5,143 nucleotides of DNA from Candidatus Sulfotelmatobacter sp. (lineage in GTDB: Bacteria; Acidobacteriota; Terriglobia; Terriglobales; Acidobacteriaceae): assembly GCA_030045935.1 (NCBI GenBank), contig JASIEN010000002.1, forward strand, positions 1 to 5,143, read 5' to 3'. Position numbers and translations under genes: made by a program. Positions 1-5,073 of the stretch are shown one piece after another (positions within the stretch are counted from its first letter, which is position 1; each line of letters opens with the position of its first letter). The notes below the pieces were generated by a model. That model was not told the DNA's origin, ran no database searches, and saw only the letters and a program-made list of their open reading frames with translations.

Positions 1-381
1 TCCTGACATTCCCGCAAGATGCAGAGCCATTCGCCCTTCATCGGTAATCCGATAAGCGACCGCTCGTTTGAATTCCGCGCCCAGGGGCAGCATGGTGCGC
101 AACACTTCGCCAATCGGCGCGAGGTAGTAATCGGCGATCCAGCGGCCCAGACGCAGTAATTGTTCGTCGAGAACGGGCGTGACATCGAGCACTCTAAGCA
201 CATTCTTGGTGGTTACCGAAGGCCTGTGGTCGTGCAATTCGACGACAATGCCAGTCATCCGCTGCTGTCGGAATGGAACCAGTACGCGCCCGCCAACGAA
301 TGGGGTGGTTTCCGGCGGGACACGGTAGGTGAACACCATATCGAGCGGCACAGGCAGAGCAACGTCGCAGAATTCGGACAT
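1..381 (-). CDS. priA: Primosomal protein N' (PriA), N-terminal fragment
   Basis: This is the first 127 codons of the replication-restart helicase PriA, which binds stalled forks and reloads the replicative helicase; the rest lies beyond the left edge. Translating the minus strand gives an open frame beginning MSEFCDVALPVPLDMVFTYR, the typical start of the PriA 3'-DNA-binding domain. It continues through VGGRVLVPFRQQRMTGIVVE (about residues 28-47) and LLRLGRWIADYYLAPIGEVL (about 75-94), both family hallmarks. Helicase motifs and zinc-binding cysteines would lie outside the window. The ATG at 381-379 is the first possible start, because a stop sits at 387-385 in frame. No good Shine-Dalgarno sequence precedes it (CTAACGA), so initiation may be weak. 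The gene follows the UDG stop by 47 nt in the same direction. PriA downstream of coaBC is the usual order in many bacteria. The family call is firm from sequence and context. Confidence 0.93.
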   Translation of the reverse strand, partial: MSEFCDVALPVPLDMVFTYRVPPETTPFVGGRVLVPFRQQRMTGIVVELHDHRPSVTTKNVLRVLDVTPVLDEQLLRLGRWIADYYLAPIGEVLRTMLPLGAEFKRAVAYRITDEGRMALHLAGMSG

Positions 382-428
382 TCGTTAGAGAATAAACTAC
401 GGATCGCTCTGGATAATGTTCTAAGGGA

Positions 429-1373
429 CTACTGCGGCGTGGGCTTTTTCGGAGGTTCGAGTCCAAGTTCTTTCATCACCATCTGCAAATCCTTCCAAGC
501 TTCCCCCTTTTGGCGTGGGTCTCGAAGCAGAAACGCAGGATGATAAGTTACCGCGAGGCGCGCCCCAGGCCATGAAGGATCGCTGCGCACGCCCGCCGGC
601 CTGAAGTCATAGAACCGGCCCCGAAGTTCAGACATGGGCGCGTTGATAGCGAGTAGATTTCGCGCAGCCACCGCGCCGAGAGCCACGATCACTTTAGGTT
701 TGATCACTGCGATCTGTCGCATGAGAAATGGCGAACACGTATCGCACTCGTCCCGCTCGGGTGTGCGATTACCCGGTGGCCGGCACTTCACGACGTTGGC
801 GATGTAAACATCTTCGCGGCGCAGGCCCATGGCCTTGATCATGTTATTAAGCAATTGTCCGGCGCGACCCACGAAAGGTTCTCCTTGAGTATCTTCATCC
901 GCGCCGGGGCCTTCCCCCACAAACATCAGATCGGCGCGTGGATTTCCAACGCCGAACACAATCTGTTTTCGCCCTAGCTGATGAAGCTTGCAGCGCGTGC
1001 AGTCGCCCAGATCTTCGCGAATGACTTTCAGTGCAGAAACCGGATCGGCGACTCCGTACTCCGGCTTCGGCGAAGCAATCTCAAAAATATTTTCTTCGGC
1101 GGTCGCAGGTGTGGGAACGCTCTTCCTTGCGGGCATATCTTGCGCGGGTGTGTGTGGCGCGGGCACTCCTGCCCGCGAATGCGGGGCTGCTTCTCGAAGG
1201 TCTGGTTGAGAGTGCGGGACCGTTGAAGCGGTCTCAACCCGGGTGGGCGTCTCTTCAACCCCTACACCGCTCGCGCTTTCTCTTCGATAAAAATCGTAAA
1301 TACCTAATTCGTTGTAATAGCGGACGCGCTCGGCAAGAGCGCGTCGCGCTTCCTTGTCAACTGAATTCGCCAA
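429..1373 (-). CDS. Family 4 uracil-DNA glycosylase (iron-sulfur)
   Basis: The 314-residue product should remove uracil from DNA as the first step of base excision repair. The catalytic core spans about residues 112-306. Motif A is GEGPGADED (153-161), followed by [15 protein letters not shown]; motif B is HPAFLLR (278-284). The family 4Fe-4S ligands are all present: C125 and C128 (CTRC), C197 in [10 protein letters not shown], and C213, spaced C-X15-C from C197; C210 is an extra cysteine. Upstream is an N-terminal helix with [16 protein letters not shown] (16-31), joined to the core by a roughly 80-residue linker rich in Pro, Ala, Thr and Ser. Typical family-4 enzymes are about 200 residues, so the extension is the odd part. 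The start is TTG: a GGAG lies 8 nt upstream, a stop blocks further extension, and the next Met is residue 80. The gene begins 2 nt after the dodecin stop, implying one transcript. A stem-loop repeat lies inside the linker-coding DNA. Confidence 0.93.
   Translation of the reverse strand: MANSVDKEARRALAERVRYYNELGIYDFYRRESASGVGVEETPTRVETASTVPHSQPDLREAAPHSRAGVPAPHTPAQDMPARKSVPTPATAEENIFEIASPKPEYGVADPVSALKVIREDLGDCTRCKLHQLGRKQIVFGVGNPRADLMFVGEGPGADEDTQGEPFVGRAGQLLNNMIKAMGLRREDVYIANVVKCRPPGNRTPERDECDTCSPFLMRQIAVIKPKVIVALGAVAARNLLAINAPMSELRGRFYDFRPAGVRSDPSWPGARLAVTYHPAFLLRDPRQKGEAWKDLQMVMKELGLEPPKKPTPQ
1157..1177 (-). repeat. Short stem-loop repeat, copy A (inside UDG linker)
   Basis: The plus strand reads CGCGGGCACTCCTGCCCGCG at 1158-1177: a perfect 8-bp inverted repeat around a CTCC loop. 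Its complement (1176-1157) matches 2988-3007 on the plus strand at 17 of 20 positions, so the copies lie in opposite orientation. This copy is in frame inside the UDG gene and encodes part of the Pro/Ala-rich linker (RAGVPAP). It looks like a dispersed palindromic element tolerated in a disordered segment, but only two copies are visible here. Confidence 0.5.
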
Positions 1374-1375
1374 TC

Positions 1376-1576
1376 TCAGTGCTCCACATCAAAGTAGATT
1401 TTTGTGGTGGCGCGATACAGCAACACCTTGGCGCCCTCCAGTTGCATGTCGAGCGATTCCACATGCGCCCACTTGATGCCACGCACTGTCTTGGCAGCTT
1501 CGGTGACAGCGGCTTCAGCGGCTTTGGCAAAACTGTGCTTGGATGTTCCAACTACATCAATCACTTTCTGTGTCAT
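1376..1576 (-). CDS. Dodecin family small protein
   Basis: This 66-residue protein has the dodecin beta-alpha-beta-beta layout: KVIDVVGTS (4-12), helix SFAKAAEAAVTEAAKTVR (15-32), then strands around KWAHVESLDMQL (35-46) and AKVLLYRATTKIYFDVE (49-65). Dodecins form hollow dodecamers in the cytosol; flavin-type members bind and sequester FMN, riboflavin or lumichrome. The flavin-stacking tryptophan is present (W36). The glutamine that contacts the flavin in Halobacterium dodecin (Q55) is Arg here in an ungapped alignment, within LLYRAT. That Arg resembles non-flavin dodecins such as the mycobacterial calcium dodecin, so the ligand is uncertain. The ATG at 1576-1574 has an AGGAG 6 nt upstream. 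The gene is followed 2 nt later by UDG, with which it should be cotranscribed. Family assignment is strong; ligand is inference. Confidence 0.92.
   Translation of the reverse strand: MTQKVIDVVGTSKHSFAKAAEAAVTEAAKTVRGIKWAHVESLDMQLEGAKVLLYRATTKIYFDVEH
1382..1385 (-). promoter_or_regulatory. Ribosome binding site supporting the TTG start of UDG
   Basis: GTGGAG ends 8 nt before the TTG at 1373-1371 and lies inside the last codons of the dodecin gene. It is the main reason to accept a TTG start. In the UDG frame a TGA at 1391-1389 blocks a longer protein. The conserved-looking N-terminal helix would be lost if translation began at the next methionine. Confidence 0.6.
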
Positions 1577-1582
1577 TGCCCG

Positions 1583-1587
1583 CTCCT
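1583..1587 (-). promoter_or_regulatory. Strong Shine-Dalgarno of the dodecin gene
   Basis: AGGAG lies 6 nt before the dodecin ATG (AGGAGCGGGCAATG). It is one of the best ribosome binding sites in the window and fixes the start. Confidence 0.75.
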
Positions 1588-1603
1588 GAAGTAAGTTTGT
1601 GGG

Positions 1604-1632
1604 ATTCTACCCCTTTGAGGGCTGTGTATGCA
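1604..1632 (-). promoter_or_regulatory. Candidate promoter of the dodecin-UDG pair
   Basis: In the 123-nt spacer between coaBC and dodecin, TAGAAT (1609-1604) resembles a sigma-70 -10 hexamer. With a 17-nt spacer the -35 position reads TGCATA (1632-1627), only 3 of 6 matches to TTGACA. Transcription would start near 1597, giving a leader of about 20 nt that includes the AGGAG. The spacing suits a real promoter but the -35 is poor. The rest of the spacer shows no rho-independent terminator for coaBC: there is a small CCC-TCAAA-GGG hairpin but no T-tract. Readthrough from coaBC is therefore also possible. Confidence 0.35.
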
Positions 1633-1699
1633 GCACGGGTCGAGCAAGGCAGAATTTTCACCAAGCACTAAACAGACGGAAATACGGGATTAATCTTGA

Positions 1700-2917
1700 T
1701 TAGGCCGTCACCGTCGCTCTGCGTCGCCGGCGGATGCAAACAAGCTGGTCGAGCACGCGTTGTGCGACCTCCCATTTCGTAGTTTCGGGAACTTCGATGA
1801 CTTCATCGTGGGTGATGATCGTGACTTCATTTCGATCGGAATCGAATCCAATCCCTTCCCGGGAAACGTCATTCACCACAATTGCATCGAGTTGCTTGGC
1901 GGCAAGCTTTTGGCGTGCATGCTCAAGGACGTTTTCAGTCTCGGCCGCAAACCCCACAACAATCTGCAACTGCTTGCGCGCCGCAATCTCTTTAAGAATG
2001 TCGGGCGTCGGTTCAAGTTCCAGCGTGATGGGGCCTGTGCGCTTGATCTTTTGCGGGGAGGCCGACTTCGCACGGTAATCAGAAACCGCTGCGGTCTTGA
2101 TAACGATCGTGGCTTCCGGCAGAAGCTTCAGAACGGCGTCCCTCATCTGCTCGGCCGATTCCACACGTGTAAGTTCGGCAGTGCCTGGCGGAGTAAGAGA
2201 TGTCGGGCCGCTCACCAGAAGCACTCGGGCCCCGCGGCGCAGGGCGGCTTCAGCAACCGCATAACCCATGCGTCCGCTCGACCGATTCGTAAGATAACGG
2301 GCAGGATCGATTTTTTCCCTCGTCGGCCCTGCCGTGACCAACACGGTTTCGCCAACCAGATCCTGCGCCGCACCCAGTGCCTCAAGAACAGCCGCAACCA
2401 CCGTTTCATTTTCTGCGAGCCGGCCCGCGCCGACCATACCGCAGGCCAAGTATCCCGACCCTGGCTCGACAATCTTCACCCCGCGCTTGCGCAGAATCTC
2501 CAGGTTCGATTGCGTCGCGGCATGGTTCCACATATTCACGTTCATTGCAGGGGCGACAACGACTGGAGCGGTGGTGGCGAGATAAAGGGTGGTGAGAAAA
2601 TCGTTGGCGATTCCCTGCGCAAAGTGCGCCAGCACGTCAGCCGTGGCGGGAGCGACAAGAAGAGCATCTATCGATTGCGCGACCGCAATGTGTTCAATGG
2701 CAGAATCGATATTCGCAGGCTGCCCGCCCTCGGGCGCAAACATGCTGGTAATTACTTTTTCTCCCGAAAGCGCCGCGAAGGTGAGCGGCCGCACAAATTC
2801 TTGCGCGGCACCGGTCATGATGACTTGCACGCGTACGCCGCGATCTTGCAGCAGGCGAACAATTTCCGCGGCCTTGTAGGCAGCGATTCCGCCCGTCACT
2901 CCCAGAGCGATTTTCAT
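1700..2917 (-). CDS. coaBC: Bifunctional phosphopantothenoylcysteine decarboxylase / phosphopantothenate-cysteine ligase
   Basis: The 405-residue enzyme performs two successive steps of coenzyme A synthesis: CTP-dependent joining of cysteine to 4'-phosphopantothenate (CoaB), then FMN-dependent decarboxylation to 4'-phosphopantetheine (CoaC). The CoaC half begins MKIALGVTGGIAAYKAAEIV and contains the catalytic His (H76 in IEHIAVAQ), PAMNVNMW with N126, and the flap cysteine C159 in GYLACGMVGAGRLAE. The CoaB half starts near residue 190 with VLVTAGPTREKIDPARYLTN, then NRSSGRMGYA, KTAAVSDYRAKS (274-285), the lysine motif KIKR (290-293), and VGFAAETEN (321-329). Length is normal. The frame extends three codons upstream to a TTG, but the ATG at 2917-2915 gives the canonical N-terminus, with a GAGCGG-like site about 10 nt upstream. 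The C-terminus has an unusual run of five arginines (396-400). It follows rpoZ, as in many bacteria, after a 112-nt gap. Confidence 0.97.
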   Translation of the reverse strand: MKIALGVTGGIAAYKAAEIVRLLQDRGVRVQVIMTGAAQEFVRPLTFAALSGEKVITSMFAPEGGQPANIDSAIEHIAVAQSIDALLVAPATADVLAHFAQGIANDFLTTLYLATTAPVVVAPAMNVNMWNHAATQSNLEILRKRGVKIVEPGSGYLACGMVGAGRLAENETVVAAVLEALGAAQDLVGETVLVTAGPTREKIDPARYLTNRSSGRMGYAVAEAALRRGARVLLVSGPTSLTPPGTAELTRVESAEQMRDAVLKLLPEATIVIKTAAVSDYRAKSASPQKIKRTGPITLELEPTPDILKEIAARKQLQIVVGFAAETENVLEHARQKLAAKQLDAIVVNDVSREGIGFDSDRNEVTIITHDEVIEVPETTKWEVAQRVLDQLVCIRRRRRATVTA

Positions 2918-2987
2918 AGGAAACAAGCCGCTCAGCGAACGGTTATTAGACGTGGGTCAACACTCATGCGATTCGAGCGGCCGTTTG

Positions 2988-3007
2988 GCGGACAAGAGTG
3001 CCCACGC
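2988..3007 (+). repeat. Short stem-loop repeat, copy B (rpoZ-coaBC spacer)
   Basis: The plus strand reads GCGGACAAGAGTGCCCACGC. On the rpoZ-coaBC transcript this becomes GUGGGCA-CUCU-UGUCCGC, a 7-bp stem with two G-U pairs, starting 22 nt after the rpoZ stop. All three differences from copy A are transitions. No U-tract follows, so it is not a classic terminator, though it could reduce readthrough or protect the upstream mRNA end. The remainder of the 2918-3029 spacer holds only a weak -10-like TAATAA (2948-2943) without a matching -35. Confidence 0.45.
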
Positions 3008-3029
3008 ATACCATTTCGCTCCACGTCGG

Positions 3030-3263
3030 CTACGCTTCGCCGAAGGCTTTGTCCAGAACCTCCGTGGCTTGCTCCACCGCGCTGCGGGTTTCGGGAATCT
3101 CCCACTTCACCTTGCCGGCACGTATTTCATCCTGGGCGATGCGGCACGGCTTGCGCGAATTGGTTGTGACGACCGGCGGGGCTCCCGATTGCAACTGGCG
3201 GGCACGGCGGGCGGCGACCAATATATAACGGTAGTTGCTGTCGAAACCTTCGATCAATTTCAT
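3030..3263 (-). CDS. rpoZ: DNA-directed RNA polymerase omega subunit
   Basis: The 77-residue omega subunit helps fold and recruit the beta' subunit into RNA polymerase, and in many bacteria contributes to a ppGpp-binding site. The protein starts MKLIEGFDSNYRYILVAARR and keeps the family core of an N-terminal helix, the RARQLQSGAPP turn (about 20-30), and RIAQDEIRAGKVKWEIP (41-57) corresponding to the EEI.GK region. It is slightly shorter than E. coli omega (91). The ATG at 3263-3261 is preferred over a TTG five codons upstream because GGGGGAG sits 6 nt before the ATG and the TTG overlaps that site. Its ATG overlaps the gmk stop as ATGA, indicating translational coupling. Gmk next to omega is a conserved pairing linking guanine nucleotides with polymerase, although a direct regulatory link here is only inference. 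Confidence 0.95.
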   Translation of the reverse strand: MKLIEGFDSNYRYILVAARRARQLQSGAPPVVTTNSRKPCRIAQDEIRAGKVKWEIPETRSAVEQATEVLDKAFGEA

Positions 3264-4123
3264 GACTCTCTCCCCCAATAATGGGACTTTTTTTGAGTGC
3301 CGAAAGTTGGTGCGCCTGGCGGTCTTTCATGCCCGCCAAAAACTTGCCTTACCATTGTCCCACGAAAAGCGGAAGCCGTGTGGTTGGCAACCCCCAGCAC
3401 TGTTACCAAAGACTGACCCGCTCCCGACTCAATCGCAGATTCAAACGATGCCAGGATCGGTTTCAACCGGTCGCTTACATTCGCTAACCGGCAACGATCG
3501 GCAATCTTCATGGTTTCGCCACACGCGCCTGTCAACGGCTGGCCATCGCGAAGGCAACGCTTCGCGCAGACAATTGCACGTAGCATCTCAATCGACTCTG
3601 GAAGTCGATCGTTGATAAGGATGTAGTTATAGCGGCCGTAGTTTTGAATCTCGCGGCTTGCGGTGACCAATCGCCGTTGAATAACCTCTTCCCGGTCTTC
3701 GCTGCGCTTGCGCAGGCGCTCTTCCAGGGTCTTGCGGTCGGGAGGAAGGATAAAGATACTCACGGCATCAGGCAGCTTGCACCGAATCTGTTCCGCGCCT
3801 TGCACATCGATATCCAAGAGCAAATCGTGGGCGTTCTTCTCGGCGTCGCGTAGAAAGCGGCGCGCGGTTCCGTAACAATTTCCGAATACTTCGGCGTGCT
3901 CAAGAAATTCGTCCTCGCGAACCATCTTGTCGAATTCAGAGCGCGAAACAAAATAATACTGCTTGCCGTTTTGCTCGCTGCCGCGCGGGGCACGCGTCGT
4001 ATAAGAAATGGAAAAATCCAGATCAGGAACCAGCTTCAACAGTTCTTTTACAAGAGTCGATTTCCCGGAGCCCGACGGGGCCGAGATAATGTAGACCAGA
4101 GGTTTGTGCGGGGCAGAACTCAT
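3260..4123 (-). CDS. gmk: Guanylate kinase with extended C-terminus
   Basis: The enzyme phosphorylates GMP to GDP with ATP, in the cytosol. The P-loop is APSGSGKST (15-23). The GMP-binding segment has SYTTRAPR (40-47) and GKQYYFVS (53-60). Then come DIDVQGAEQ (104-112), IFILPP (123-128), the arginine-rich lid RLRKRSEDREEVIQRR (136-151), and YNYILINDRL (165-174). Usual Gmk proteins are about 200-210 residues; this frame has 287. After LRAIVCAKRCLRD (181-193) comes an apparent 20-25 residue insertion. A segment resembling a normal C-terminal helix follows (VSDRLKPILASFESA, 216-230), then a 57-residue low-complexity tail reaching the rpoZ start. The ATG at 4123-4121 overlaps the yicC stop by 4 nt, and the stop at 3262-3260 overlaps the rpoZ ATG by 4 nt. 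The two clean overlaps argue that the long frame is genuine rather than a frameshift error, but the 7-A homopolymer at 3294-3288 should be kept in mind. Confidence 0.95.
   Translation of the reverse strand: MSSAPHKPLVYIISAPSGSGKSTLVKELLKLVPDLDFSISYTTRAPRGSEQNGKQYYFVSRSEFDKMVREDEFLEHAEVFGNCYGTARRFLRDAEKNAHDLLLDIDVQGAEQIRCKLPDAVSIFILPPDRKTLEERLRKRSEDREEVIQRRLVTASREIQNYGRYNYILINDRLPESIEMLRAIVCAKRCLRDGQPLTGACGETMKIADRCRLANVSDRLKPILASFESAIESGAGQSLVTVLGVANHTASAFRGTMVRQVFGGHERPPGAPTFGTQKKSHYWGRES
3270..3276 (-). promoter_or_regulatory. Shine-Dalgarno of rpoZ that decides its start
   Basis: GGGGGAG lies 6 nt before the rpoZ ATG, within the last codons of gmk. It excludes the upstream TTG at 3278-3276, whose last base is the first G of this site. 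Confidence 0.75.
3287..3293 (-). other. In-frame slippery heptamer A-AAA-AAG in gmk
   Basis: Within the gmk codons CAA AAA AAG, the minus strand carries A AAA AAG phased as in the classical E. coli dnaX -1 frameshift site. A -1 slip would leave the gmk frame 24 nt before its stop codon and read VPLLGERV straight into the rpoZ ATG without a stop. No Shine-Dalgarno-like stimulator is seen 10-14 nt upstream and no strong hairpin follows, so functional frameshifting is only a possibility. Confidence 0.3.
3317..3338 (-). repeat. Inverted repeat in the gmk tail
   Basis: TGGCGG and CCGCCA form a perfect 6-bp stem around a 10-nt loop, inside the DNA encoding the Gmk tail (about residues 262-269). 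It lies 24 nt upstream of the slippery heptamer and about 54 nt upstream of the rpoZ ATG. It may be a remnant of an intergenic element absorbed into the reading frame; no function can be shown. Confidence 0.3.
3547..3566 (-). repeat. Inverted repeat at the Gmk insertion boundary
   Basis: CGCGAAG and CTTCGCG form a perfect 7-bp stem with a 6-nt loop. It encodes residues of CAKRCLRD, where the Gmk sequence departs from the usual family C-terminus. It could mark where extra DNA joined the gene, but a chance palindrome in GC-rich coding DNA is also possible. Confidence 0.3.
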
Positions 4124-5061
4124 TCCAGGTTTTGCACCTGCTCGCGCGACTTTTCGATCTCCGCCTTCATAATGAGTCCGGCTTCCGTAATCTTCAGTGC
4201 TTCCCCTGCCAGGCCTGATGTTTTCGAGAGAAGAGTGTTGGCTTCGCGATTCATCTCCTGCAACAGAAAATCCAACTTTTTCCCCACTTCGCCGTGTTGG
4301 TCGAGCAGCCCCAAAAAATGCTGGATATGATTTTCCAGGCGAACAATCTCTTCCTGCACGTCGCTGCGATCGACGAGCAGCGCGGCTTCCTGAAGCATGC
4401 GCTCGCGGTCTCCGCTTGAGCCCAGCAATTCCTGCAAGCGCGACTGCAATCGTTCCATATAGCTTTGTAACATGTTCCGGCGATGGAGTTGCACGTTTGT
4501 GACGGCTTCGTGTAGATGGGTCATGCGTTGCCGCAATTCATGCTCAATCGTTCGCCCTTCCTGCTCGCGCATCTGATTGAGGTGATCGAGCGCCTCTCCG
4601 GCCCGTGCCATGACCGCCGCTTCGAGCGCGGCCACATCGGGATCTCCAGCCCCATCGAGCGCCCCCGGAATTCGCAGGATCGCATTTAGATCAGGTTCGG
4701 CCGGAATGCCGAACTCGACCGCCGCGTCGCGAAACGCCGTGATGTAGGCGCTTACCAGCGGGCGATTCAGCGCCAAGGCTTCGCCGGCACGTTCCAAGCT
4801 CAAACTGACCTCAACATGCCCGCGTGCGATTTTTTCTTTCAGCAAGCGGCGAAGTTGCATTTCGAGCGAGTCTGAGCCTGAGGGCAGCCGGAAATGGAGA
4901 TCGAGGAAGCGATGGTTCACCGATTTCAGCGAAAGTGAGAAACCCAGATGACCATTCGCCGACGCTGAAGGCGACGCCAAGCTCCTGCTGGTATCACCCA
5001 CTTCCTTGTTCGCAAGTTCGCCTTTAACCTGCGCGAAACCCGTCATGGAGCGAAGTGGCAT
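4120..5061 (-). CDS. yicC: YicC/YloC family endoribonuclease
   Basis: This 313-residue protein belongs to the YicC/YloC family, whose E. coli member is an endoribonuclease implicated in small-RNA (RyhB) turnover. The N-terminus PLRSMTGFAQ (2-11) is canonical. SLKSVNHRFLDLHFRLP (44-60) and the following LEMQLRRLLKEKIARGHVEV (66-85) match the YicC N-terminal domain. The DUF1732 C-terminal domain is clear: DVQEEIVRLENHIQHF (234-249), KKLDFLLQEMNREANTLLSK (261-280), and EIEKSREQVQNLE at the end. Residues about 15-38 are an extra Ser/Ala-rich stretch (including SRSLASPSASANG) between the first and second strands, absent from typical members. The ATG at 5061-5059 begins 12 nt after the upstream gene's stop. 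No strong Shine-Dalgarno precedes it (GAG is 15 nt away), so coupling to the upstream gene may matter. The stop overlaps the gmk ATG as ATGA. Confidence 0.95.
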   Translation of the reverse strand: MPLRSMTGFAQVKGELANKEVGDTSRSLASPSASANGHLGFSLSLKSVNHRFLDLHFRLPSGSDSLEMQLRRLLKEKIARGHVEVSLSLERAGEALALNRPLVSAYITAFRDAAVEFGIPAEPDLNAILRIPGALDGAGDPDVAALEAAVMARAGEALDHLNQMREQEGRTIEHELRQRMTHLHEAVTNVQLHRRNMLQSYMERLQSRLQELLGSSGDRERMLQEAALLVDRSDVQEEIVRLENHIQHFLGLLDQHGEVGKKLDFLLQEMNREANTLLSKTSGLAGEALKITEAGLIMKAEIEKSREQVQNLE

Positions 5062-5073
5062 ATGGAATATAAA

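Noticed and set aside
160..543. 127-codon plus-strand frame across the priA-UDG junction
   Set aside because: It lies opposite the priA start and the UDG end, both well supported, and shows no family signal or good start context.
1610..1650. Terminator for coaBC from the CCC-TCAAA-GGG and GCTG-CATACA-CAGC hairpins
   Set aside because: Stems are only 3-4 bp and no T-tract follows on the minus strand.
2943..2970. Possible coaBC promoter (TAATAA with TTGACC nearby)
   Set aside because: The two hexamers are only about 6 nt apart, and at the proper 17-nt spacing the -35 reads TCGCAT. There is no acceptable pair.
2783..2983. GAGCGGCCG occurring twice (2783-2791 and 2975-2983)
   Set aside because: Nine bases in GC-rich DNA is within chance expectation, and one copy is in conserved coaBC coding sequence.
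1760..3169. 469-codon open frame on the plus strand, antisense to coaBC
   Set aside because: Its composition is Arg/Gly/Cys-rich with no recognisable domain, and it runs opposite an unmistakable coaBC. Long antisense frames arise easily from GC-biased codons.
3500..3535. TTGACA on the minus strand inside gmk as a -35 box for rpoZ
   Set aside because: No -10-like hexamer lies 16-18 nt downstream (ATGAAG, CATGAA and CCATGA are the candidates), and rpoZ is already coupled to gmk.
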